DNA of 64,000 bases from an uncultured Bacteroidia bacterium (lineage in GTDB: Bacteria > Bacteroidota > Bacteroidia > Bacteroidales > F082), in contig CACXUM010000013.1 in NCBI GenBank assembly GCA_902770835.1, forward strand, positions 22,592 through 86,591, written 5' to 3'. The notes under the pieces are model-generated. The model made no database searches. It was not told the origin of the DNA and worked only from the letters and a program-made list of their open reading frames with translations. Position 1 is the first letter of the stretch, and every line of letters begins with the position of its first letter. Below, piece by piece: positions 31,946 through 39,773 of this stretch. The position numbers and the translations under genes are program-made.

Positions 31946-32479
31946 ATGCGAAAACTGACCATGGACGAGCTGAACCGCATCAGCAAGGCCGAATTTGAGC
32001 AGGCCGAAAAGACACCTATTATATTAATACTCGACAATATCCGCTCGCTGAGCAACGTGGGCGCGTTTTTCCGCACCGCCGATGCTTTTCGCATCGAGGC
32101 ACTTTATTTGTGTGGCATCACGGCCTGTCCGCCCCACCGCGAAATACACAAGACCGCCCTCGGTGCCGACGAAACCGTCAGTTGGCGCTATTTCGCGACC
32201 ACCGAGGAAGCCTGCCAAGCATTAATTAATGAAGGCTATCGGATTTTCGCTGTCGAGCAAGTGGAAGGCAGCGTTCCGTTGCAGGATTTCAAGTTTGAGC
32301 CACAAACGGCCTACATTTTGGGCAACGAGGTGGACGGCGTCAGCGAGGAGGCTCTACCCTATTGCAGCGGCGCCATTGAACTTCCCCAAATTGGAACAAA
32401 GCACTCGCTGAACGTGTCGGTTTGTGCCGGAATCGTGATGTGGAAAGCCTTCGAGCAGATGAAATTGATGCAGAAATAG
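31946..32479 (+). CDS. SpoU/TrmH-family RNA 2'-O-methyltransferase
   Basis: 177 residues from ATG 31946; the earlier in-frame start lies in the promoter. The SPOUT knot motifs are present: LILDNIRSLSNVGAFFRTADAF (motif 1, with Asn and the Arg), YILGNEVDGVSEE (motif 2) and LPQIGTKHSLNVSVCAGIVMWK (motif 3, with the conserved Ser-Leu-Asn-Val-Ser). It transfers methyl groups from SAM to a ribose 2'-OH in tRNA or rRNA; the exact target cannot be told from sequence. Confidence 0.92.
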   Translation: MRKLTMDELNRISKAEFEQAEKTPIILILDNIRSLSNVGAFFRTADAFRIEALYLCGITACPPHREIHKTALGADETVSWRYFATTEEACQALINEGYRIFAVEQVEGSVPLQDFKFEPQTAYILGNEVDGVSEEALPYCSGAIELPQIGTKHSLNVSVCAGIVMWKAFEQMKLMQK

Positions 32480-32564
32480 TGCTGTTTTACAGTCATTTTT
32501 TGCGGAAAAATCGAAAAAACGGCAAAAAAATCAACAATTTGATGTTGACAATAGAAATATTTCC

Positions 32565-32572
32565 TATTTTTG
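32565..32572 (+). promoter_or_regulatory. -7 box (TATTTTTG) upstream of the OmpA-family gene
   Basis: With TTTG at 32538-32541 (23-base spacer). The leader is about 70 bases long and AT rich, as often seen for abundant outer-membrane proteins. Confidence 0.55.
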
Positions 32573-32648
32573 TAGGCTAATTGGAATAGTTAGACAAAGA
32601 ACAAATCAAATAACAATTAATTAATTACAAACTTAACACATTTTCGTT

Positions 32649-34424
32649 ATGAAGAAAAAATTGACTTTTTCAAAAATCGTGATGCTCGCCATCATGGCAG
32701 TTCTTCCTTTCAGCATGTATGCTCAGGAAGGCAAAAAGCAATCAAAACCGGTTGAAAAGTACTGGTACATTCAGGCCGACGGCGGTCTTTCCATCAACCA
32801 TGGCGACTTGGCCAACTACAATGGCGGAATTTGGGACGACTTCAACCACTTCAAGAGTCAAGCCTTCCAAAACTGGAACGCCCACTTTGGCGTTGGTTAC
32901 CAGTTCGGTAAAGTCATCGGTTTGAACCTCAAGGGCGGCTACGGTCTCCTTTCGGGTCACAAGCACGGTCAGGCTCTCGTCTTCTTGGAAGGTACGCCTG
33001 CCGGTGTCCATCAAGACCTTGCTCTCACCAAGACCAACTACATTGAAGGCAACTTGAACTTGACTTTCAACCTCTTCAACTTGTTCAACTACAACCCAAG
33101 AAGAGTCATCAACTTCGTGCCTCATATCGGTATCGGTGGCATCTATTATAAGGCTGGTGCCGTCAACCAAATGAATGTCGATGGCGAAACCGAAACCGAG
33201 GGTGCTGAACTTGCTCCTGCCAAGGACAAGCGCGACCTCACCTTCACCGTGCCCGTTGGTGGTGAATTCACCTTCAACATCGCCCCCAAGTTCGACCTCT
33301 TCATCGACTACACTTACCTCTTCACCGGTAAGGACAACCTCGACCAAGTGGCCAAATCAAGCGAAGTGGGCCGTATTGCCAACGACAAGGACATGTACAG
33401 CCAACTGAACCTTGGCTTGCGCGTGAAGTTCAACAATCCTTGCGACATCGAGAAGATGGCCCGCGAGTCGAAGAAAATCACCTACCGCGTCAATCCCGAC
33501 CCGTTGGTTGAAGGCGAAGACGGCAAGGTTTGCTTCGATGTCATCGTCACCATCCCCGGCGAATACTTCGAGAAGCAGGCCGTCATGAACCTGACTCCTT
33601 ACCTCACCTACAATGGTGGCCAAATCGACCTCGACCCCATCACTTTCGTGGGTGAAAAGGTTAAGGGTGAAGGCGACTTCCGCGTCAACTACAAAGAAGG
33701 CGGCGAGTTCACCAAGCACTACTGCAAGGACTATGTGCCCGAGATGGAAAACAGCGAGCTCAAGGCCGACCCGATGTTCTATGTTTACAACGGCAACATC
33801 TATCCTAACCAAGACGAAATCGTGAAGAACACCTACTTCACCCGTGGCGCCACTGAAAAACTGGCCGACGGTGTCATTGCCAAGCCGATTGTGAAAGAAC
33901 CCGAGCCGGAATACATCACCGTGACCAAGGAAAGAGCCGTCAAGAAACTCACCTACTTCTTCAACAAGGATTCCTATGACATCAACGGCAGAAGAAAACT
34001 CAACAAGGAAGCCGACGCTGCTTTCAAAGACCTGCTGAATGCTGGCGAAACCAGAATCGAAATCAGAGCATGGGCTTCACCTGAAGGCGAAGAGGGTCAC
34101 AACAACGAACTGTCGAACAACCGCGCCAACTCAGCCGACAAGCAGATGAAGAACATCATCAAGAAGGCCAAGAAGGAAGGCATCAACATTGAAGGCAATG
34201 GCTATGGTCCCGACTGGAACACCTTCGTTGAACTCGTCCGCAACTCCAACCTGAAGGACAAGGACGCCATCATCAACAATGTGAACAACTCGAGCAACAA
34301 GCAGCAGACCATCCGCGAAATGTGCGACATTTATCCTGAACTCGACAAGGACATCCTGCCGCAACTCCGTCGCGCTGAAATCTACACCTTCGAAACCTAC
34401 GAAGAGCAAGTTCTCAAGAAGTAA
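32649..34424 (+). CDS. OmpA-family outer-membrane protein
   Basis: 591 residues. Signal peptide about 1-26 (ends MYAQ). Residues about 35-265 form an eight-stranded barrel with aromatic ends (WYIQADGGLSINHGDL, FGVGYQFGKVIGLNLKGGYG). A beta-sandwich-like middle section spans about 280-415, and from about 425 an OmpA-like peptidoglycan-binding domain begins with KKLTYFFNKDSYDIN and contains IRAWASPEGEEGHNNELSNNRA. The C-terminal end is longer than in OmpA. It probably links outer membrane and cell wall. The clean codon use and strong terminator suggest high expression. Confidence 0.88.
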   Translation: MKKKLTFSKIVMLAIMAVLPFSMYAQEGKKQSKPVEKYWYIQADGGLSINHGDLANYNGGIWDDFNHFKSQAFQNWNAHFGVGYQFGKVIGLNLKGGYGLLSGHKHGQALVFLEGTPAGVHQDLALTKTNYIEGNLNLTFNLFNLFNYNPRRVINFVPHIGIGGIYYKAGAVNQMNVDGETETEGAELAPAKDKRDLTFTVPVGGEFTFNIAPKFDLFIDYTYLFTGKDNLDQVAKSSEVGRIANDKDMYSQLNLGLRVKFNNPCDIEKMARESKKITYRVNPDPLVEGEDGKVCFDVIVTIPGEYFEKQAVMNLTPYLTYNGGQIDLDPITFVGEKVKGEGDFRVNYKEGGEFTKHYCKDYVPEMENSELKADPMFYVYNGNIYPNQDEIVKNTYFTRGATEKLADGVIAKPIVKEPEPEYITVTKERAVKKLTYFFNKDSYDINGRRKLNKEADAAFKDLLNAGETRIEIRAWASPEGEEGHNNELSNNRANSADKQMKNIIKKAKKEGINIEGNGYGPDWNTFVELVRNSNLKDKDAIINNVNNSSNKQQTIREMCDIYPELDKDILPQLRRAEIYTFETYEEQVLKK

Positions 34425-34443
34425 GTTTTGACAGTCACCAATG

Positions 34444-34473
34444 AAAAAGCCGCTCAATCGAGCGGCTTTTTTT
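34444..34473. terminator. Bidirectional terminator between ompA-like gene and dNK
   Basis: Perfect 12-base stem AAAAAGCCGCTC / GAGCGGCTTTTT with a four-base loop; serves both converging genes. Confidence 0.9.
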
Positions 34474-34493
34474 GTGTTTAGTAGATGACAAAA

Positions 34494-35135
34494 TCACAAC
34501 GAAATCCGATGCAGGCCGATTTCGTAAGGCTGGTTGATGGCCTCGATTATACGCTGGTAATCTTTTTCGTTGGCCACAAAATCAAGGTCGTTGGTGTCGA
34601 GTAGCAAGATGCGCATGTTGTTCTGCTGCTGGCGAAGGAAATCGAAATAGCCCTGCTGGATGTTCTCCAAGTAAGCGTCGCTGATTTCCTGCTCGTAGCT
34701 GCGTCCGCGCTTACGGATATTGGCTTGCAGACGCTCCACATCGGAATACAGATAGACCAACAGTTCAGGCTTGGGCATGTCCGAGAAAATGATGTTGAAG
34801 AAACGCGAAAACAACTGGTATTCATCGTCTTGCAAGTTGTTTTTCGAGAAAATCAACGACTTGGCCACATAATAGTCCGAAATGATGAAGTCGTGGAACA
34901 GGTCGAGCACGCTCAACTTGTCCTTCAACTGCTGGAATCGCAAGGCCAAAAAGGTCATTTCCAACTGGAAGGAATACTTTTCAGGCTCCTTGTAGAACTT
35001 GGGCAAAAACGGGTTCTTGTCGCCCTCAAATTCCTCAAGCACAAGTTTCCCGTTGAAGTCGTTGGCGATGCGCGAGGCCAAGGTCGTCTTGCCCGCCCCG
35101 ATGGTTCCTTCGATGGCTATGTAGTTGTATTGCAT
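34494..35135 (-). CDS. Deoxynucleoside kinase
   Basis: 213 residues from ATG 35135. The open frame extends further upstream within folK, but the family start MQYNYIAIEGTIGAGKTT is unmistakable. P-loop GTIGAGKTT, the DRS-like region (DYYVAKSLIF), and the lid RKRGRSYEQEI match dNK/deoxyadenosine-guanosine kinases. It phosphorylates deoxynucleosides with ATP in the salvage pathway. The gene overlaps folK by 19 bases and is read after it. Confidence 0.92.
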   Translation of the reverse strand: MQYNYIAIEGTIGAGKTTLASRIANDFNGKLVLEEFEGDKNPFLPKFYKEPEKYSFQLEMTFLALRFQQLKDKLSVLDLFHDFIISDYYVAKSLIFSKNNLQDDEYQLFSRFFNIIFSDMPKPELLVYLYSDVERLQANIRKRGRSYEQEISDAYLENIQQGYFDFLRQQQNNMRILLLDTNDLDFVANEKDYQRIIEAINQPYEIGLHRISL

Positions 35136-35629
35136 ACGTTTTCGATTTTTCTGACTTCCGAAAAGTCGTGGCAACGCCTCAACAGTTCGGTTTGTGTGAA
35201 GTTGAACGCGGGATGCACGAGTTGTGGTGCCACTTCGCATAAAGGCAATAGGGCGAAACGGCGTTGGTGTAGTCGCGGATGGGGAATGGTGAGGCTGTCG
35301 GTCAAAACGATGCGGTTGCCGTAATAAAGGATGTCCAAATCGGCGGTGCGCGAGGTATATCCCTGGATTTCAGGATGCCTGACGCGCCCCAATTCCCGCT
35401 CAATCTCAAGCAACGCTTCCAATAAAGGCTCCGGCTTCATTTCCGTTTCCAAAACGATGACCCGATTCAGGAACCATTCCTCCGCCTTGAAACCCCACGG
35501 CTCCGACTCGTAGGCCGACGAAACCTCCACAATGCGGCCACACCTATTATTAATTAATAGGCAAGCCTGCGCAAAGATTTGGTCTTTGTCGCCCATGTTC
35601 GACCCAAAGAGAATGTAACATTTTTCCAT
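35117..35629 (-). CDS. folK: 2-amino-4-hydroxy-6-hydroxymethyldihydropteridine diphosphokinase
   Basis: 170 residues. HPPK motifs: LFGSNMGDK at the start, YESEPWGF, and the metal-binding TADLDILYYGN (Asp-x-Asp) followed by LTIPHPRLHQRRFALLPL. It transfers pyrophosphate from ATP to hydroxymethyl-dihydropterin in folate synthesis. The end of the gene overlaps the dNK start, so the two are coupled. Confidence 0.95.
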   Translation of the reverse strand: MEKCYILFGSNMGDKDQIFAQACLLINNRCGRIVEVSSAYESEPWGFKAEEWFLNRVIVLETEMKPEPLLEALLEIERELGRVRHPEIQGYTSRTADLDILYYGNRIVLTDSLTIPHPRLHQRRFALLPLCEVAPQLVHPAFNFTQTELLRRCHDFSEVRKIENVCNTTT

Positions 35630-35688
35630 ACTTCGACATGCTCATTAATCCTCATGGAGATTTTCGGCAAAGGTAAGTTTTTTTTATG

Positions 35689-35696
35689 TACTTTTG
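35689..35696 (+). promoter_or_regulatory. -7 box (TACTTTTG) of sppA
   Basis: Fits TAnnTTTG, 28 bases before ATG 35725. Confidence 0.55.
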
Positions 35697-35724
35697 CGGT
35701 CTAAACAAACAAAAACATAGCATC

Positions 35725-37509
35725 ATGAAATTCTACAAAGTCGTTTTGGCTGCCTTCATTGGCACCCTGATTGCATTGGTAATCAACTTTTTCATCAAGG
35801 TTGGAGTGGTTTCTTCCATGATTTCTAATCTGTCGAAATCCGAGTCGGAAACTTCCACCACCGTAAAGCCCAACTCCGTGCTTTACATGAAACTCGATTA
35901 CGAAATCCCCGACCGCACCACCGACAATCCGTTTGGCAACATCAATTTCCAGACAATGGAAACGAGCGACGCTACGGGTTTGAACGAGATTTTGCGCAAC
36001 ATCGAAAACGCCAAGACCGATGCCAACATCAAGGGTATCTACTTGGAACTGAGCAGCATCCCGACCTCTATGGCCACCATTCAGGAAATCCGCAACAAAC
36101 TCATCGAGTTCAAGGAGTCGGGCAAGTTCATCGTGGCTTACGGCGAAAGCTACGGCCAAAGTGCCTACTACTTGGCCTCTATCGCCGACAAGATTTTCCT
36201 GAATCCCGAAGGCGCCATGGACCTGCATGGCATGGCCTCGCAAATCATGTTCTACAAGCACCTTTTGGAGAAACTCGACATCGAAATGCAGATTGTGCGC
36301 GGCCCGAACAACCGCTTCAAGAGTGCCGTGGAGCCTTACTTCCTCGACAAGATGAGCGAAGCCAACCGCGAACAGATGGACAAGTTGCTTGGCACCGTTT
36401 GGGGACAAATCCTTGCAAGCATCAGCCAAAGCCGCAACATCAGCGTAGAGCAACTCAACCAAATCGCTGACAATCTTGACGTTCTGTTCAATGCGCAAAA
36501 GGCTCTTGAATACGGCTTGGTCGACAACCTCTATTTCAAAGACCAGGTTTTGGACGAACTGAAAGGCCTGACGGGCAGCAACAAGAGCATCAATGCCGTG
36601 GGCAATGCCAACTACGCCAAATCTTATAAAGACAAGAATGTCAGCAAGAATGAGGTGGCCGTCATTTACGCTTCGGGGCAAATTTTTGACGGCAAGGGCA
36701 ACGAGGAGCAAGCCATCTATTCCGAAAACCTCAGCAAGACCATCCGCAAGGCTCGCGAAGACAAGAATGTGAAAGCCATTGTGTTGCGCGTCAATTCCCC
36801 CGGCGGCAGTGCCTTGGCCTCTGCCATCATCGGTCGCGAACTTGACCTGACCAAGGAAGTGAAGCCCGTCATCGTTTCGATGGGCAACTATGCCGCTTCG
36901 GGCGGTTACTGGATTTCGGCCAAGGCCGACTACATCTTTGCCGACCCCACTACGCTCACGGGTAGCATCGGCGTGTTTGGCACCTTCCCCAATGCACAAG
37001 GTTTCCTGAACGACAAGATTGGCTTGACTTTCGATGTGGCCAAGACCAACGAAAACGCCGACTTCCCCACCTTCACCCAACCGCTCACCGAGTTCCAATA
37101 CAACAAATTGCAAGAGATGGTGGGCAAGACCTACAACGACTTCACCATGCGTGTGGCTGAAGGTCGCGGCTTGCGCCAGACTTTCGTTGACAGCATCGGA
37201 CAAGGCCGCGTGTGGGCGGGTGCTGATGCCATAGGCTTGGGCCTTGTTGACAAATTAGGCGACATGGAAGACGCCATCGCCTACGCCGTCGAGAAAGCCA
37301 ACCTCGGCAACGACTACAAGGTGACCGAATGGCCGAAACAAAAGGACTTTTTCACCCGCTTGATGGAATCGATGAACAAGACCGACGAACTTGATGCGGC
37401 CATGAAACAGAAGTTGGGCGTGTATTACAACTACTACAAAGGCCTGGAGAACCTGAACAACAACACGGGCATTCAGGCACGGATGCCGTTTGATATGGTG
37501 ATTGAATAA
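35725..37509 (+). CDS. sppA: Signal peptide peptidase SppA, 67-kDa type
   Basis: 594 residues from ATG 35725. One N-terminal membrane helix (about 5-27) and two tandem SppA domains, as in the E. coli 67K enzyme. The N-terminal half carries the general-base Lys (RGPNNRFKSAVEPY) and the C-terminal half the nucleophile Ser in MGNYAASGGYWIS. Together they form a Ser-Lys dyad of the family S49. The enzyme degrades released signal peptides at the membrane. A terminator hairpin follows. Confidence 0.95.
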   Translation: MKFYKVVLAAFIGTLIALVINFFIKVGVVSSMISNLSKSESETSTTVKPNSVLYMKLDYEIPDRTTDNPFGNINFQTMETSDATGLNEILRNIENAKTDANIKGIYLELSSIPTSMATIQEIRNKLIEFKESGKFIVAYGESYGQSAYYLASIADKIFLNPEGAMDLHGMASQIMFYKHLLEKLDIEMQIVRGPNNRFKSAVEPYFLDKMSEANREQMDKLLGTVWGQILASISQSRNISVEQLNQIADNLDVLFNAQKALEYGLVDNLYFKDQVLDELKGLTGSNKSINAVGNANYAKSYKDKNVSKNEVAVIYASGQIFDGKGNEEQAIYSENLSKTIRKAREDKNVKAIVLRVNSPGGSALASAIIGRELDLTKEVKPVIVSMGNYAASGGYWISAKADYIFADPTTLTGSIGVFGTFPNAQGFLNDKIGLTFDVAKTNENADFPTFTQPLTEFQYNKLQEMVGKTYNDFTMRVAEGRGLRQTFVDSIGQGRVWAGADAIGLGLVDKLGDMEDAIAYAVEKANLGNDYKVTEWPKQKDFFTRLMESMNKTDELDAAMKQKLGVYYNYYKGLENLNNNTGIQARMPFDMVIE

Positions 37510-37528
37510 CCACCGAAGAATTGACTAC

Positions 37529-37567
37529 AAAAATGCGGAGCGACATGTGTCGTTCCGCATTTTTATT
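37529..37567 (+). terminator. Terminator after sppA
   Basis: A 17-base stem from AAAAATGCGG to CCGCATTTTT with one G-T pair and a two-base loop. Confidence 0.85.
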
Positions 37568-37692
37568 TGGGCTTTTGCGATACACAAGTTTGTGGACTGT
37601 TATTGAATCTATCATCCCATTACGATATTCACAACACTATAAGAACATCATCCCGCTTTGGCATTTTTCGACAATGTGTAAATCTTGCCTTC

Positions 37693-37732
37693 AAATAACG
37701 GACTAACTTTGCAGGTTTTATGCATAGAAAAA
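37693..37732. repeat. 40-base direct repeat, left copy
   Basis: Begins AAATAACGGACTAACTTTGC and ends TGCATAGAAAAA. 37 of 40 bases match 42742-42781 in the same orientation. It abuts the 3' end of ATPase c and includes TAACTTTG, a possible -7 box. Confidence 0.75.
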
Positions 37733-37734
37733 CC

Positions 37735-38859
37735 TCAAACCAAATACTCCAAATAATTTTCCGGCGTGACAACCACAGTTTCCTTCACGGGATAAGCCTC
37801 CAAGAAAGCCTTGGGGAAATGGGCTTTTTTAGCCGGATTCCATTTCATCTCAAAGGCGGTCATTTGCCCGTCCGTTTCCTCAACCAAATCAATTTCCTGT
37901 TGCTGGTTGGTGCGCCAAAAATAAGTGTTGCAGAAATGTTGCCCGTAATGGTTGCGCTTCATCCGCTCTACGATGAAAAAGTTCTCCCATAGTGCTCCCA
38001 TGTCACCACGCAAAGCGACAGGCGCAAACTGCTGAATAACAGCATTCCGCACACCCGTATCGTAAAAATAGATTTTCTTGCTCTTCTTGAGTTCGTTCCT
38101 CAAATTCCGATTCAAGCCACCCAAACGGAAGACCACAAAACATTTTTCAAGCAAATCAATGTACTTGTCAATGGTTTTGTTGTCGGTTTGAAGCGTATTC
38201 GCCAACTCATTGGTGGAAACTTCACTCCCGATTTGAAATGCCAACGCCTGTACCAATTTCTCAATCAAATCGGGCTTGCGAATATCGTTCAACGAGAAGA
38301 TGTCTTTATACAAGTAACTTTGTGTCAGTTCGGTAAGATACAAACGTGCCTTTTCAGGATGAGTGACAATATCGGGGTAACTTCCGTATATCAACCTGTT
38401 TTCCAAAGTCCGTTTCTCCTCAAGCAATCCGTAAGTCTGAATCATCTCGGCACTTGAAATGGGAAACAGTCGGTACTCCAATTTGCGCCCTGTCAAAGGT
38501 TCGTTCAGCCGATTGTGCAACTCAAATGCCGACGAGCCAGTTGCCACCACCTGAACCTCCTTGAAATTGTCCACAATGAGTTTCAGCGTCATTCCAATGT
38601 CATTCACCTTTTGGGCCTCATCGATAACGACTAATTTGGCACCGCCAATCAGAAGTTGAAGTTTGGCTACATTTGTCTCGCCCAACAATGCACGAGTCTC
38701 TGGTTCATCACAATTCAGCCATAAGACAGATGGTTCATTCTGTTGAGCCAATTGTTTCAACAAAGTGGTCTTGCCCACCTGACGGGCTCCAACCAGCACA
38801 ATGGCCTTACCATTATAAAACTGGCTTTCAATAACTTCCTTCAATTTTCTTAGTATCAT
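37735..38859 (-). CDS. Stand-alone ATPase with DUF4143 domain, ATPase c
   Basis: 374 residues from ATG 38859; an earlier in-frame TTG at 38865 is not needed. Walker A GARQVGKTT at 24-32, Walker B LVVIDEAQKV near 82, sensor VATGSSAF near 108. The DUF4143 stretch includes YLYKDIFSLNDIRKPDLIEKL and IYFYDTGVRNAVI. At the C-terminus EIDLVEETDG followed by AFEMKW fits the PD-(D/E)XK D...E-x-K pattern. The promoter (TATTTTTG at 38886-38879) has a 20-base perfect inverted repeat just upstream. It converges on sppA and lies inside the 40-base direct repeats. Confidence 0.87.
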   Translation of the reverse strand: MILRKLKEVIESQFYNGKAIVLVGARQVGKTTLLKQLAQQNEPSVLWLNCDEPETRALLGETNVAKLQLLIGGAKLVVIDEAQKVNDIGMTLKLIVDNFKEVQVVATGSSAFELHNRLNEPLTGRKLEYRLFPISSAEMIQTYGLLEEKRTLENRLIYGSYPDIVTHPEKARLYLTELTQSYLYKDIFSLNDIRKPDLIEKLVQALAFQIGSEVSTNELANTLQTDNKTIDKYIDLLEKCFVVFRLGGLNRNLRNELKKSKKIYFYDTGVRNAVIQQFAPVALRGDMGALWENFFIVERMKRNHYGQHFCNTYFWRTNQQQEIDLVEETDGQMTAFEMKWNPAKKAHFPKAFLEAYPVKETVVVTPENYLEYLV

Positions 38860-38893
38860 ACCCAATGCTTTGATACTGCAAAAATACTAATTT

Positions 38894-38943
38894 TATAGAC
38901 TATAATCCAAAAATAATGCTGATTTTTTGGATTATAGTCTATA
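38894..38943. repeat. 20-base perfect inverted repeat upstream of ATPase c
   Basis: Arms 38894-38913 (start TATAGACTATAATCC) and 38924-38943, spacer 10 bases. It begins eight bases upstream of the -7 box of ATPase c and covers its -33 region. Confidence 0.8.
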
Positions 38944-39113
38944 TTTTTCTTTTTTTTCACTAAAATATTCACAATATTCATAGGCACATTAATCACTTTG
39001 CGTATCCAATTAGCTCGCTAAGGGGTAAAAGACACTTTCGTCGTGAAAGACGACATCAAGGCAATGAAAACAATGTCCCGCTTGGGGATTTTGGGATGGG
39101 GAACTGAATGAAA

Positions 39114-39773
39114 TCACTCTTCAAACATCTCCATTTCGTCCCGAAGTTCTGTCAGCAATTTGCCATTGTACGAAAAAAACTTCGGGCCTCGATATGCATC
39201 CGAGGTGTTTCGTTTGTCATCAGGCATGAATGTAGAGGCAAAATTCGACAATGTGTAAATCCTACCTTCAAATTCTATGGTGTTCTCTGAGGCCACTTTT
39301 ACTGTTTGTCCAGTCGGAGTGAATGTGATAGTTTCCCCAACTTGGATTCCAATCATGGAGAATTTGAAATTGGGCTTTTGCCTTTTATGTTCACAAACCT
39401 CACCTGTTGAATCAATGGATTTTGCCTCTTGATTAACAATGTCAATTTCAGCATCATCAAGGGTGGTGGCGATGTCTTTCAGGATGTCTAAGGCGACAAA
39501 TGGATCCACGTTGAAAAACTCCCTGTTTTGCCTGATGCGCAAAGAAGTCAATCGGTCGATGGTCTTATGCACCAGTTTTTCAACCTCGTTGTATTTCTTC
39601 GTCTTCAATGTAGCGAAAACTTCGAAAGGCAATGGTACAGCGGTGTTGTCCAATTCTTTGGAACGAACATCCACTGGACGTGAACTCTTCCCGATTTTCA
39701 CCCAATCTTCTTTGAAACTCGGATTGGTCAAAATGTAAACGTAACCTTGGTCTGATTCTTTGGTCATATCCAT
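39114..39773 (-). CDS. GIY-YIG nuclease-family protein (T5orf172/MUG113 type)
   Basis: 219 residues. The N-terminal 100 residues match the T5orf172 version of the GIY-YIG fold: GYVYILTNPS (GIY position), WVKIGKSSRPVDVRSKELDN (YIG position plus the conserved Arg), FEVFATLKTKKYNEVEKLVH and REFFNV. The C-terminal 100 residues form a small beta-rich domain (IGVQVGETITFTPTGQTVKV-like stretch at about 150-170) possibly for DNA or target binding. Its start codon overlaps the stop of the SMC-like ATPase gene by one base, so the two proteins are made together and probably act together on DNA. Confidence 0.85.
   Translation of the reverse strand: MDMTKESDQGYVYILTNPSFKEDWVKIGKSSRPVDVRSKELDNTAVPLPFEVFATLKTKKYNEVEKLVHKTIDRLTSLRIRQNREFFNVDPFVALDILKDIATTLDDAEIDIVNQEAKSIDSTGEVCEHKRQKPNFKFSMIGIQVGETITFTPTGQTVKVASENTIEFEGRIYTLSNFASTFMPDDKRNTSDAYRGPKFFSYNGKLLTELRDEMEMFEE

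Noticed and set aside
35701-37203. 500-codon open frame on the minus strand across sppA
   Set aside because: It is the antisense shadow of a well-identified SppA gene, has no family motif, and arises from the codon bias of the real gene.
38860-38865. TTG start two codons upstream for ATPase c
   Set aside because: An ATG at 38859 lies at a normal distance from the -7 box and matches the family start.
38944-39113. Gene or RNA between ATPase c and the GIY-YIG gene
   Set aside because: Only an AT-rich stretch and a weak GTCGT/ACGAC hairpin; no frame or promoter worth annotating.
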